DNA of 40,818 nt, from IMG/VR virus record IMGVR_UViG_3300010403_000016, positions 1-40,818 of that record, one strand, 5' to 3'. Within the stretch, counting starts at the first letter, position 1; each line of letters begins with the position of its first letter. The position numbers and the translations under genes were made by a program. Shown one piece after another: positions 1 to 6,138 of the stretch. The notes beneath the pieces were generated by a model. The model had not been told where the DNA came from, did no database searches, and saw only the letters and a program-made list of their open reading frames with translations. This DNA is from a virus.

Positions 1-123
1 GGTTTGGTATTTTTCCATTTTGTCGGCCATGAATTATTTTCTAAAATCCATTTTGGGGGGATATAACCTTTAGACTTCATGTTGTTTTTAGATCTGATGA
101 ATGAGAGCTTTCTTTCTTTTCGA
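1..123. repeat. Terminal direct repeat, left copy
   Basis: Positions 1-123 are identical to 40696-40818. A small leftward gene reads straight across the join when the ends are merged. This points to an assembly overlap of a circular or circularly permuted molecule rather than a physical terminal repeat. The unique circle is then 40,695 bp. Confidence 0.97.
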
Positions 124-128
124 TTCAT
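1..128 (-). CDS. 57-aa basic hypothetical protein, 5' part (continues across the join)
   Basis: This gene starts at ATG 126-128, runs leftward to base 1 and continues at 40695 down to a TAA at 40650-40652. The product has 57 residues, starts MNRKERKLSFIRSKNN and contains IPPKWILENNSWPTKWKN, a basic and Trp-rich stretch. A GGAG lies about 9 nt before the start. It was found by joining the ends of the circle, because neither end alone holds the whole frame. It belongs to the leftward early block. I recognise no family. Confidence 0.6.
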   Translation of the reverse strand, partial: MNRKERKLSFIRSKNNMKSKGYIPPKWILENNSWPTKWKNTK

Positions 129-199
129 GTTTTAATGCTCCATGTCTGATAATTGTGATTAAGTTTAATTATAGACGTAATCGCGCATATACCACGCAA

Positions 200-355
200 T
201 TATTTGTCAAGTGGTAGACTTTCTTTTAAATATCTAGTAACAACACCTTCTTCTCCTTTAGGCAAATCTGCTATTCGAAAAGCAGTCATAAATGATCCAT
301 CAGGTTTTTTTAATGTAATAGGAACATATTCAAAATCTTTCAATTCATTTTCCAT
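200..355 (-). CDS. Small hypothetical protein, 51 aa
   Basis: The frame runs from ATG 353-355 to TAA 200-202. The product starts MENELKDFEYVPITLKKPDG and ends KESLPLDK. A good ribosome-binding site (AAAGGA) lies 7 nt upstream, just inside the end of the upstream 52-aa gene, so the two are probably translationally coupled. The segment with 'KKPDGSFMTAFRI' could form a small beta structure, but no known domain is evident. The function is unknown; its position in the leftward early block suggests a small host-interaction or control protein. Confidence 0.65.
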   Translation of the reverse strand: MENELKDFEYVPITLKKPDGSFMTAFRIADLPKGEEGVVTRYLKESLPLDK

Positions 356-358
356 TGT

Positions 359-517
359 TCACATCCTTTCTATATTTACCTGTAATGTATCCAAAATAAA
401 AAGAATATCACCTGAAGTTGTAACCCCTCTCCATTGCTGGCCCTTCGTTATTAGAAGGGGATAAGATGGATTCCAATACAAGATATCTGTTTCATTTTTG
501 CAATGCTCACATTCCAT
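359..517 (-). CDS. Small CxxC protein, 52 aa
   Basis: The frame runs from ATG 515-517 to TGA 359-361. The product begins MECEHCKNETDILYWNP, with one CxxC at the N-terminus that could supply half of a metal site. It ends FILDTLQVNIERM. The start overlaps the last 11 bp of the upstream 63-aa gene in another frame, and the stop abuts the next gene's ribosome-binding site. This is the packing expected of a translated early-operon gene. It is one of several small Cys-pair proteins in this block. Function unknown. Confidence 0.65.
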   Translation of the reverse strand: MECEHCKNETDILYWNPSYPLLITKGQQWRGVTTSGDILFILDTLQVNIERM

Positions 518-698
518 CACTAGAATCCTTCAATTTCATCAAAGCTTCATCAGCAAGATCTCTCATAAACATTATATCTCCAAATTCATCATCATCTAAA
601 GAATAAATACTAGAAGAACATTCTATGTGAGATAATCTATCCCCAATTCTAGAAATTGTCTGAAGTGCTTCGATTGCTATTTTCAATTTATTTTCCAT
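507..698 (-). CDS. Hypothetical helical protein, 63 aa
   Basis: The product starts MENKLKIAIEALQTISRIGD, with an acidic centre and an all-helical look (EALQTISRI, DLADEALMKLKD). I chose the ATG at 698 over the one at 707 because AAGGA then lies at a normal distance; from 707 it would be too close. The start lies inside the C-terminal end of the upstream gene (688-873), and the 3' end overlaps the 52-aa CxxC gene. No known family. The composition resembles small phage DNA-metabolism accessory or anti-host proteins, but that is only a guess. Confidence 0.65.
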   Translation of the reverse strand: MENKLKIAIEALQTISRIGDRLSHIECSSSIYSLDDDEFGDIMFMRDLADEALMKLKDSSDGM

Positions 699-873
699 CT
701 CTACCATCCTTCACAAACTTCCTAATATCCAAATGCTGCCTAAGAGCTATTCTGGAACATATTTTTTCGGCCATCTCGAAATTGATCTTAAATCTTCTCA
801 TGAGAAAAATAGGGGAGATTCTACGGAAAACAGACAGTAGTTTAAATGCTTCTTCTTCTAGATTTTCGTTCAT
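688..873 (-). CDS. 61-aa protein resembling the FtsK gamma winged helix
   Basis: The central segment RRISPIFLMRRFKINFEMAE follows the pattern of the FtsK/SpoIIIE gamma domain (S-I-S-x-x-Q-R-x-F-R-I-G-Y-N-R-A-A-R), the winged helix that reads KOPS/SRS polarity sequences on the chromosome. Only this domain is present; there is no motor. A free gamma-like domain could bind DNA sequence-specifically, perhaps competing with the host translocase or marking phage DNA. The assignment rests on motif similarity read by eye. The ATG overlaps the previous stop as ATGA. Confidence 0.6.
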   Translation of the reverse strand: MNENLEEEAFKLLSVFRRISPIFLMRRFKINFEMAEKICSRIALRQHLDIRKFVKDGRDGK

Positions 874-1112
874 TTTTTATTACGTTCCATATATGATTTA
901 ACATAAGGCTCAAGATCTTTTTTCATTTTACCATTAATTATTTCTTTAAGTTCATCCAGATCGGACATCTCCATTGAAACCCAAATTTCTTTAGCGAATT
1001 CACAATAGAAATTTTTATCACGACCCATTTCTTTGAAATAGATTGCTGATTTCATCATTGAAATAAAAATAAACTGAAGTTGTGGGGGCCAATTTTCCAA
1101 ATCCAAATCCAT
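870..1112 (-). CDS. Hypothetical protein, 80 aa
   Basis: The product begins MDLDLENWPPQLQFIFISMM and ends in a basic, helical tail (KMKKDLEPYVKSYMERNKK). It is mostly helical, has no signal peptide and shows no recognisable catalytic motif. An AAGGGAT ribosome-binding site sits just before the ATG, and the stop overlaps the start of the gamma-like gene downstream (ATGA). It lies between the exported zinc-ribbon protein and the winged-helix protein in the leftward early block. Function unknown. Confidence 0.65.
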   Translation of the reverse strand: MDLDLENWPPQLQFIFISMMKSAIYFKEMGRDKNFYCEFAKEIWVSMEMSDLDELKEIINGKMKKDLEPYVKSYMERNKK

Positions 1113-1113
1113 A

Positions 1114-1431
1114 CTATCCCTTATATTTCGATGGACAATCAGGATTTTGGCAAGCGGTTCCTAAAGGCCAATACATATAGCAGTAAGGACATTTCCATCT
1201 CTTGAAGTATTCCGAGCTAAGTTTTTTCGATCTCAATATATGTGAGTCAAAAGTATACATGCCGGTTTTATCGCGATGAACTGTTGAAGTCTCAAGCCAT
1301 ACATTATTGCCTTGATGTATGTGAAAAGCATCATGTTTATGATCCAACTGATCGTCGTCAATGTAGATTTTCTCGATTGCTATTAATGGAACAAAACATA
1401 GCATCGTTGTGATGAGAAATTTTTTAATCAT
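1114..1431 (-). CDS. Exported protein with a C-terminal zinc ribbon, 105 aa
   Basis: The N-terminus MIKKFLITTMLCFVPLIAIE is a Sec-type signal peptide. The C-terminus holds CPYCYMYWPLGTACQNPDC (about residues 82-100), two Cys pairs in CxxC and CxxxxC form that resemble a rubredoxin-like or zinc-ribbon knuckle. The middle is His- and Asp-rich (DDQLDHKHDAFHIHQ). An exported phage early protein with a metal site may act in the envelope, for example in superinfection exclusion or host modification; this is inference. The start overlaps the previous stop as ATGA. Confidence 0.7.
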   Translation of the reverse strand: MIKKFLITTMLCFVPLIAIEKIYIDDDQLDHKHDAFHIHQGNNVWLETSTVHRDKTGMYTFDSHILRSKKLSSEYFKRWKCPYCYMYWPLGTACQNPDCPSKYKG

Positions 1432-1634
1432 ATTTGCTCCTTTATAATAAATTCCTTTATAAAACCATCGATCAATTCATCCGAAGAATTCCATTCAACT
1501 TTAGGATCCCACATATATTTCAAAAAATCTTTAAACATTTGTTTAACATGTATTGTAGCATCTTCATAATGCTTTTCAGAATGACAAATACAATCTAAAC
1601 AATGCTCACCGCATGAATCGCATTCTCCACTCAT
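1428..1634 (-). CDS. Small Cys-rich protein, 68 aa
   Basis: The N-terminus MSGECDSCGEHCLDCICHSE holds six Cys and one His within about 18 residues (CxxC...CxxCxC), probably a metal-binding knuckle. It is followed by a helical, acidic tail. The start overlaps the upstream coiled-coil gene's stop (ATGA), and the stop overlaps the exported zinc-ribbon gene's start. No signal peptide, so it is probably cytoplasmic. Function unknown; small zinc-binding phage proteins often bind RNA polymerase or nucleases. Confidence 0.65.
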   Translation of the reverse strand: MSGECDSCGEHCLDCICHSEKHYEDATIHVKQMFKDFLKYMWDPKVEWNSSDELIDGFIKEFIIKEQI

Positions 1635-1834
1635 AAAAACAGATTCCCTTTACATATATGCGCCTTTAAAAATTCAAGTTCACTTCTCAATTCTTTAACT
1701 TCTTTTTGAAGCACGCTATTTTTTGCATGCAAGCTTTTTCTTAATACATCCTGGCTTTCTTTTAGTTGTTGCAACTGCCGTTTATGTTTTTCTTGCCAGG
1801 GTTCTTCAAATAATAGGAGTTGTTGTTCTCTCAT
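1631..1834 (-). CDS. Small coiled-coil protein, 67 aa
   Basis: After a short hydrophobic N-terminus (MREQQLLLFEEPWQ), residues about 15-58 are rich in K, E, Q and L with heptad-like spacing, predicting one long coiled coil (QLQQLKESQDVLRKSLH, LQKEVKELRSELEFLK). It is coupled to the T5orf172-RHH gene upstream through an ATGA overlap. It may be an oligomerisation partner in the early block. No catalytic motif and no family assignment. Confidence 0.6.
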   Translation of the reverse strand: MREQQLLLFEEPWQEKHKRQLQQLKESQDVLRKSLHAKNSVLQKEVKELRSELEFLKAHICKGNLFL

Positions 1835-2289
1835 AAATCATCTCTCTTAAACTTTTCCTGAATAGCTTCCAATATCCATGCAGTACGATTCATACCAATT
1901 CGTTTTGTTACTTCTTCATCTACAATATTAAGAATATCATTTCTTATTCTAAGATTCATATTCATCCATTCTTTTTCATTTTCGTTATACAACTTTTCCT
2001 CTATCTCAATATCCTCTGAAAAAAAATAATTGAGTTTATTTTTTATCTCTTTAAAACTTAGAGAGAACCATTCCCCCTTCAATCTGTATTCTTTAAGAAG
2101 TTTGTGAATGGTTTTTTCATCTCTAAATGCTGTATCAGATTTAAAGAATCCAACTAATTTAAAATCTTTATGGTAAGAACAAGTTATTTGCTTATGACGT
2201 AAGCTTGGAAAAGATTTTGAAAACCCTATTTTACAAATATTTGGTTCATCTTCGATAACATAAATAAAACCTGATTCATCTTTAGACAT
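1831..2289 (-). CDS. T5orf172 (GIY-YIG-like) domain fused to an RHH DNA-binding domain, 152 aa
   Basis: Residues about 7-90 match the T5orf172/MUG113 pattern of the GIY-YIG superfamily: GFIYVI, KIGFS, a following Arg, DEKTIHKLL and KGEWFSL. This family is known from phage and is predicted to be a nuclease. Residues about 105-152 (W-M-N-M-N-L-R-I ... M-N-R-T-A-W-I-L-E-A-I) form an RHH domain closely resembling the adjacent 94-aa RHH protein. The RHH part could target the nuclease-like domain to the partition/operator site. The start overlaps the RHH gene by 8 bp and has AAAGGT upstream. The domain order and the paralogy are seen directly; the activity is inferred. Confidence 0.75.
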   Translation of the reverse strand: MSKDESGFIYVIEDEPNICKIGFSKSFPSLRHKQITCSYHKDFKLVGFFKSDTAFRDEKTIHKLLKEYRLKGEWFSLSFKEIKNKLNYFFSEDIEIEEKLYNENEKEWMNMNLRIRNDILNIVDEEVTKRIGMNRTAWILEAIQEKFKRDDL

Positions 2290-2566
2290 TTCTGTTACCT
2301 TTCAATTTATCTTTAAAACTTTCCATCATCCAAGCTGAGCGATTCATATAAGATGCTTTTGCATCGGCATCCATTTCATTTAGTAATTTCACAGGAATTC
2401 GCATTGAAATCATTGTCCACTCCTCTTCCTCTCTTTTTTTCTTTTCTTGAATTTTCTTTTCTTCCTCAATTACATCTTCTAAAACTGGAGATCCTTCCCG
2501 TAAGAATCTCCTAACCCTTTCATCTTCTAAATTTACTTTATTGTTATTGGGGGGTTTAACTGGCAT
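2282..2566 (-). CDS. Ribbon-helix-helix DNA-binding protein, likely partition partner of ParA, 94 aa
   Basis: The N-terminal half is charged and disordered-looking (residues 1-50: PPNNNKVN, EEEKKIQEKKKREEEE). The C-terminal half is an RHH/CopG-type fold: beta strand W-T-M-I-S-M-R-I-P, then helices (LLNEMDADAK, MNRSAWMMESFKDKL). A small RHH protein directly downstream of a short ParA is the type Ib partition layout (ParF-ParG, delta-omega), where the RHH protein binds the centromere and its flexible N-terminus stimulates ParA. It also commonly autoregulates the operon. The ribosome-binding site is AAGGAGG. Confidence 0.75.
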   Translation of the reverse strand: MPVKPPNNNKVNLEDERVRRFLREGSPVLEDVIEEEKKIQEKKKREEEEWTMISMRIPVKLLNEMDADAKASYMNRSAWMMESFKDKLKGNRNV

Positions 2567-2580
2567 TTTACCTCCTTATT

Positions 2581-2598
2581 GTATTACAACATATATAT
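2581..2598. repeat. AT-rich repeat downstream of parA, left copy
   Basis: GTATTACAACATATATAT here matches GTATTACAATATATATAT at 3245-3262 at 17 of 18 positions, so near-identical elements flank parA. They are candidate RHH-binding iterons (centromere or operator). The segment up to about 2627 is also TA-rich and ends with another CATACAAC. Binding is inferred from the position next to the partition genes. Confidence 0.55.
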
Positions 2599-3233
2599 CA
2601 TTTATATATATATTCATACAACATTGAAAGTTCATGAACTGCTTTTTTATCAGTATTCTTTAATTCTATGACTCCAAGACCATCTGTAGCAGCATTCGAA
2701 AATGATTTTCTTTGTCCTAAAATAACAGGAATGCAAGTTAGATGGGGACAATCAGAAAGAATGTCCATTGCATCTTTATTATCATTTCCAATCGCATCGC
2801 CTCGATTAATTAAAGCATAACTTTTTAGATTTGGATTAATTTCTTTTGCTGAAGCAATGATTGTTTTGACCTGACCAAGCGTCCAAATATCTAAGGACCT
2901 TGGAAGAAATGGAACGACATATATATCTGATACGATAATTGATGATCTTTGAGATCTTGTATTTCTTCCACCAACATCAACAATTATGTCATCGTAACTT
3001 TTCATCATCTTTTGAATTTGAGAGCCTACGTTTTCACCTCCCAATTGGATAGTGACCCACGAGGTCTCAAATCCATTAGCCTCTCTTTGATCGCTCCAAC
3101 TTGTTGCGGATCTCTGTTCATCAGCATCAACAAGCAAAACCTTATAGCCTTGGGAAGCTCGCATAACGGTTAAATTTGTAGCGATTGTAGTTTTACCACT
3201 TCCTCCTTTAACTCCACCTATAACAATTATCAT
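2598..3233 (-). CDS. parA: ParA family partition ATPase (short type)
   Basis: This 211-aa protein has the deviant Walker A motif GGVKGGSGKTT (residues 6-16, with the signature Lys-9), a Walker A' Asp region (LLVDADEQRSATSW) and a Walker B-like strand (DDIIVDVGG). It lacks the N-terminal helix-turn-helix of type Ia ParA, so it is the short type Ib form used by plasmids and phage-plasmids. It would use ATP-dependent nucleoid binding to segregate the replicon together with the downstream RHH protein. The ribosome-binding site is GGAGG, 4 nt from the ATG. In a genome with no integrase, this is the main evidence for plasmid-like maintenance. Confidence 0.9.
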   Translation of the reverse strand: MIIVIGGVKGGSGKTTIATNLTVMRASQGYKVLLVDADEQRSATSWSDQREANGFETSWVTIQLGGENVGSQIQKMMKSYDDIIVDVGGRNTRSQRSSIIVSDIYVVPFLPRSLDIWTLGQVKTIIASAKEINPNLKSYALINRGDAIGNDNKDAMDILSDCPHLTCIPVILGQRKSFSNAATDGLGVIELKNTDKKAVHELSMLYEYIYK

Positions 3234-3244
3234 AAGTCCTCCAT

Positions 3245-3278
3245 GTATTACAATATATATATAAAATATTATATTGTA
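3245..3278. promoter_or_regulatory. AT-rich repeat and inverted repeat upstream of parA (candidate centromere/operator)
   Basis: The first 18 bp repeat the element at 2581-2598. A 9-bp perfect inverted repeat is nested here: TACAATATA at 3249-3257 and TATATTGTA at 3270-3278. It lies directly upstream of parA, between parA and the YqaJ gene, where type Ib systems carry their centromere and promoter. It could be the RHH-binding site; a promoter in this TA-rich stretch is likely but no clear -35/-10 pair can be fixed. Confidence 0.5.
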
Positions 3279-3299
3279 TATAGATGGATAGACTATATA

Positions 3300-3869
3300 T
3301 CAATAACTTTCTACAAATTGAGCTTGCAATCTCTCCCAAAACTCTATTTCTTTCTCAATCATGACATCTATAAAATTTTGATCTCTTTTAACTTCGATGA
3401 TGACACCTTTTTCTCCATCGAATGAATAATAGAACATTTCCCAAAGTCCAGAAACGACAAGCTGGTGTTGAAGCTGTGCTTTGTATTTTTCTGGTATTAT
3501 CCCATTCGTTGCAGCGAAGTGATCTCTTTTCCCAGGACATTTTATCTCACATATAGCGTTGCGACATATTGTGACACCATCGAAAGAAGCGGCCATCCAT
3601 TCAATATTATCATGGACTGCAACGCAAGGAAACATGATCAAACCTGTTTCCTGTTCGAATTTTTCAAGTGCAATGGGTTCAAGATCTATTCCGCGCTGCA
3701 TATAAGGGTTTGCAACCTGCTCAAACCCTTGATTTTTTTCCTTGTATAGTTGATCTATATTTTTGAAAGGACTCATTTGCATGATTACAGGTGCATCCGA
3801 TGCGCATATGTGGGACCTTCTAAAGTCAATCCATTCTTTCGATTTCTGTATCAGAGGACATAGCTTCAT
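3300..3869 (-). CDS. YqaJ-family viral recombinase exonuclease
   Basis: This 189-aa protein carries the lambda-exonuclease/YqaJ motifs in order: W-x-x-x-R near residue 17, E64 (GIDLEPIALEKFE), D97 (SFDGV), E108-x-K110 (CEIKCPG) and the Gln-rich YAQLQHQL-type helix near 132-137 (here KAQLQHQLVV). These residues form the PD-(D/E)xK metal site that chews 5' ends of double-stranded DNA. It follows RecT with an ATGA overlap, so it forms the two-component exonuclease/annealase system. This would serve replication, concatemer formation and recombination. Length is usual for the family. Confidence 0.88.
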   Translation of the reverse strand: MKLCPLIQKSKEWIDFRRSHICASDAPVIMQMSPFKNIDQLYKEKNQGFEQVANPYMQRGIDLEPIALEKFEQETGLIMFPCVAVHDNIEWMAASFDGVTICRNAICEIKCPGKRDHFAATNGIIPEKYKAQLQHQLVVSGLWEMFYYSFDGEKGVIIEVKRDQNFIDVMIEKEIEFWERLQAQFVESY

Positions 3870-4762
3870 GATTTTACCTTGTTCTTTTCATCGAAATATT
3901 TCCTATATGTTGCCATAAATTTTTTCCAGGTCTTTTCTTCCATATTTGAAAGATCTGGAATTTTCAATGTAGAAACAATGTCATCAATATATTTTTGGAA
4001 TTCTTCGTCGCACTTTTCATAATTAAGATTATATTCTACAATTTGAGATTTGCTAATGTATTTCTTTTCTTCAGATTTAGGCTTATTGTCGATCATTTCG
4101 AGAGGTTGCGCGATATGATCGATAGTTGTTTGTTGACTCATATTTGTATCAACTTTAATCTGACTCAAATTTGTTACATCTTCAATTTCTGCCTGCATCA
4201 TCTCTTCTTTTGTATAGAGACCTGATAATTCAGCAGGAAAGGACTTACGCAATGCTAGTGCTTCTGCACATTTAGCTATCATTGCATGACCTAATTGCAT
4301 CCAGAATTTAGTCGGTTTTCCTTCTTTTGTCTTTTGGCAATATTCGTTAAAAAATGCAGTTGCTGCTACTTCATGCCACGTTCCATCAGCAGTTTGTTTT
4401 TTAACATAAGCAGTCGCTGAAACAATGTTTCCATTTTGATCATATTGATAAGTAGGTTCTTTGCCTGGGGAGTATTTACCAGTTCTTTCCGCAATTAAAC
4501 GATATCCATCAATAGCCGTTTGAATAGACATAGATTCACGCCATGTACCATCCTTTTGACGCTCTGGACGCTTTACGGCGTAAATTTGCTTCATGAAAGG
4601 GTCTAGACCAGTCCTTTGACATGCATGTAAGAAAAGCTCGAATTCATCGTCATTAGAGCCTTTGCAGATAGTATTCTTAAGTAAATCTAATTTCTTATTA
4701 TCGAAAAGGGGAGTGAAATTTTGTCCCCCCCCTTTATTTTCGTACAGTGATAATTGATTCAT
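3866..4762 (-). CDS. recT: RecT-family single-strand annealing protein
   Basis: About 298 aa from the chosen ATG at 4762 (MNQLSLYENKGG). The RecT/Bet core is clear: NTICKGSNDDEFELFLHACQ, TGLDPFMKQIYAVKRP, SIQTAIDGYRLIAERTGKYS, then WHEVAATAFFNEYCQ and HAMIAKCAEALALRKSFPAE. It anneals complementary single strands exposed by the partner YqaJ exonuclease. I preferred the ATG at 4762 to the upstream one at 4798 because it overlaps the previous stop as ATGA and the upstream extension is unlike the family. The C-terminal quarter is variable and acidic, as usual. Confidence 0.9.
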   Translation of the reverse strand: MNQLSLYENKGGGQNFTPLFDNKKLDLLKNTICKGSNDDEFELFLHACQRTGLDPFMKQIYAVKRPERQKDGTWRESMSIQTAIDGYRLIAERTGKYSPGKEPTYQYDQNGNIVSATAYVKKQTADGTWHEVAATAFFNEYCQKTKEGKPTKFWMQLGHAMIAKCAEALALRKSFPAELSGLYTKEEMMQAEIEDVTNLSQIKVDTNMSQQTTIDHIAQPLEMIDNKPKSEEKKYISKSQIVEYNLNYEKCDEEFQKYIDDIVSTLKIPDLSNMEEKTWKKFMATYRKYFDEKNKVKS

Positions 4763-4983
4763 TCTACTGTTCCCCCTTCGATATTTATGACCTCGCAATC
4801 ACAAGACTTGTATGCCTCAGTGATGAGATCTTTTAATTCTTTTATTGATAGTTGTTTTTGAGCTGTAAAAGTCATGATTTCTTTTAATGCATAAATATTA
4901 TGACATAAATCTAATTTAGACATAAATTCACCGATTTCTTTTAATAGTTTATTCATATAGTGTATTTCAAATCTGTATTTCAT
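4759..4983 (-). CDS. Hypothetical helical protein, 74 aa
   Basis: The product begins MKYRFEIHYMNKLLKEIGEF and ends CDCEVINIEGGTVE. It is predominantly helical, with no signal peptide or known motif. The start overlaps the upstream stop (ATGA), AGGAAAATT provides the ribosome-binding site, and the stop overlaps the RecT start in the same way. Its position immediately before recT suggests a recombination-linked accessory role, but this is only context. Confidence 0.6.
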   Translation of the reverse strand: MKYRFEIHYMNKLLKEIGEFMSKLDLCHNIYALKEIMTFTAQKQLSIKELKDLITEAYKSCDCEVINIEGGTVE

Positions 4984-5222
4984 AATTTTCCTAATTCTGA
5001 TTCTATTTCATATTTTAAATTTTCAATTCTTTCCATGTATTCACATCTTCCTAAATTACATAGTTCATCTAAACATGATCTAATTTTTGATATATCGCAT
5101 CTTTTCTGTCTTCTCAGAATTTCTGAGCATATACCGGCTAAAGTTAGCGCATCATGAGATTCATTATTATCTAAAACTTTGTATAATTCTATTTGTGTGT
5201 ATTCCTTTAAACTTTTCATCAT
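4980..5222 (-). CDS. Hypothetical protein, 80 aa
   Basis: The product starts MMKSLKEYTQIELYKVLDNN and has five Cys, the last four spread over residues about 42-60 (CDIS, SCLDELCNLGRCEYM), which is unusual for a cytoplasmic phage protein of this size. Helix-rich. Two adjacent ATGs share one AAGGA ribosome-binding site, so the true start may be three bases further in (5219). It couples to the next gene by ATGA. No family recognised. Confidence 0.6.
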   Translation of the reverse strand: MMKSLKEYTQIELYKVLDNNESHDALTLAGICSEILRRQKRCDISKIRSCLDELCNLGRCEYMERIENLKYEIESELGKL

Positions 5223-5228
5223 ATTTCC

Positions 5229-5540
5229 TTAAAAATTCTGTGCCATTTCTTGTTCGTATTGTTTTTCTTGATCTTTTAAATATAATTCCTTGAAACTATC
5301 GTAATCGTCAAGGATTGAAAAAAATTCTAATTTACCTAAATTCAGAGTTTGTGCTAGTTTCATCGCGTCCTCATGCTCTTCACTGTAAGAGTAGGCTAAT
5401 ATTCTCATTAAGACCTCTTTTTCGAAATGCGCGATACGAGATATTGCATCGAGAGCTATATTCTGATGTCGTCGCATTTCGTTTTCAATTTGATCTTTCA
5501 TAACTGAGTCTTTGTATTCTAAATATGTATCAAAGTACAT
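5229..5540 (-). CDS. Hypothetical helical protein, about 103 aa
   Basis: The product begins MYFDTYLEYKDSVMKDQIEN and is strongly helical and acidic throughout, ending in a Gln/Glu-rich stretch (KDQEKQYEQEMAQNF). I prefer the ATG at 5540 over the one at 5546 because of the distance from the TAGG-type ribosome-binding site; either could be used. It is the second gene of the leftward block. No motif or family recognised. Confidence 0.6.
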   Translation of the reverse strand: MYFDTYLEYKDSVMKDQIENEMRRHQNIALDAISRIAHFEKEVLMRILAYSYSEEHEDAMKLAQTLNLGKLEFFSILDDYDSFKELYLKDQEKQYEQEMAQNF

Positions 5541-5563
5541 GTTCATTACCTATTAATTGTATA

Positions 5564-5737
5564 TTATACAAAATTTTTAATTGATTGAAGATCATTCGAT
5601 AAACACATAGCTTCCCATGACATTTTTTCTAAAGTCATACAAATATCCACGCAGAACCTTTTCTCTTCTGATGCTGCCTTCTCGAGATTTTGGCTCAAAA
5701 GTAAGGCTGTTTCGATTAATTTTTGTAAATCTGTCAT
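5564..5737 (-). CDS. First gene of the leftward block, 57 aa
   Basis: The product starts MTDLQKLIETALLLSQNLEK and is helical with three Cys (residues about 28-44). The ATG at 5737 has GAGGAT at 5 nt; a TTG 27 bases upstream would extend the frame but lacks such a site. It is the first leftward gene after the divergent control region. That is where a CI-type repressor would be expected, yet no helix-turn-helix can be seen in it. Function unknown. Confidence 0.55.
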   Translation of the reverse strand: MTDLQKLIETALLLSQNLEKAASEEKRFCVDICMTLEKMSWEAMCLSNDLQSIKNFV

Positions 5738-5803
5738 ATAATCCTCACTTTGTTCACTTGCCAATTTTTAATACTTTACTTAAATCTTAACCGCTACAAC
5801 CTG

Positions 5804-5818
5804 TCCGGTATTTCCGGA
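5804..5818. promoter_or_regulatory. Inverted repeat TCCGG-TATTT-CCGGA
   Basis: A perfect 5-bp inverted repeat with a 5-nt spacer stands out for its G+C in an otherwise AT-rich control region between the two divergent blocks. It lies upstream of the first leftward gene and differs in sequence from the TGCACAA sites nearby. It could bind a second regulator, or form a small hairpin in the leftward leader. Confidence 0.4.
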
Positions 5819-5840
5819 TAACTGGGAGACTGGCTTGATA

Positions 5841-5909
5841 TGCACAATATATTACACTAATGCACAATTTTGTGCAACACAATATTTGTCATTTACATAA
5901 AATTGTGCA
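5841..5909. promoter_or_regulatory. Three related 16-bp operator-like sites
   Basis: The middle site, 5861-5876, is TGCACAATTTTGTGCA: perfect 7-bp arms (TGCACAA/TTGTGCA) around a TT spacer. The left site, 5841-5856, keeps one perfect arm and 4 of 7 in the other. The right site, 5894-5909, keeps the right arm perfectly and 5 of 7 in the left. A triplet of graded sites between divergent operons, just upstream of a Cro-like gene, is the layout of a lambdoid operator. The binder is inferred to be the 65-aa XRE protein. Promoters overlap this region but cannot be fixed by eye. Confidence 0.65.
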
Positions 5910-5938
5910 AATGCTTAAATATAAAAAAAAGAGGTAAT

Positions 5939-6136
5939 ATGGATATGCAACTTAAAGTTTATCTGGTTCAAAACAGACTTACTATAAAAGAATTTAGTGA
6001 AATGATTGGTTATAGTCGCAATCAAATTTCAGGAATAGCTAACGAGAAATTAAAGCCAAGTTTGAGATTAGCAAAATTAATTGAACAAGCAACAAATGGC
6101 CAGGTTACAGTAGAGGAATTATTGAAAGGGGAGTGA
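5939..6136 (+). CDS. Cro-like XRE helix-turn-helix regulator, 65 aa
   Basis: The product MDMQLKVYLVQNRLTIKEFS continues with a clear Cro/CI-type helix-turn-helix (residues about 15-45: TIKEFSEMIGYSRNQISGI, then PSLRLAKLIEQATNGQVTVE). GAGG precedes the ATG at 5939; an ATG two codons later is also possible. An upstream ATG at 5870 extends the frame, but it lies inside the operator array and lacks a ribosome-binding site. It is the first rightward gene, 30 bp after the operator triplet, so it probably controls the divergent switch. There is no oligomerisation or peptidase domain, unlike a CI repressor. Confidence 0.8.
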   Translation: MDMQLKVYLVQNRLTIKEFSEMIGYSRNQISGIANEKLKPSLRLAKLIEQATNGQVTVEELLKGE

Positions 6137-6138
6137 TT

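Noticed and set aside
2282-2566. RHH protein as the antitoxin of a toxin-antitoxin pair
   Set aside because: No toxin-like partner is adjacent; the neighbour is a short ParA, so a partition role is the better reading.
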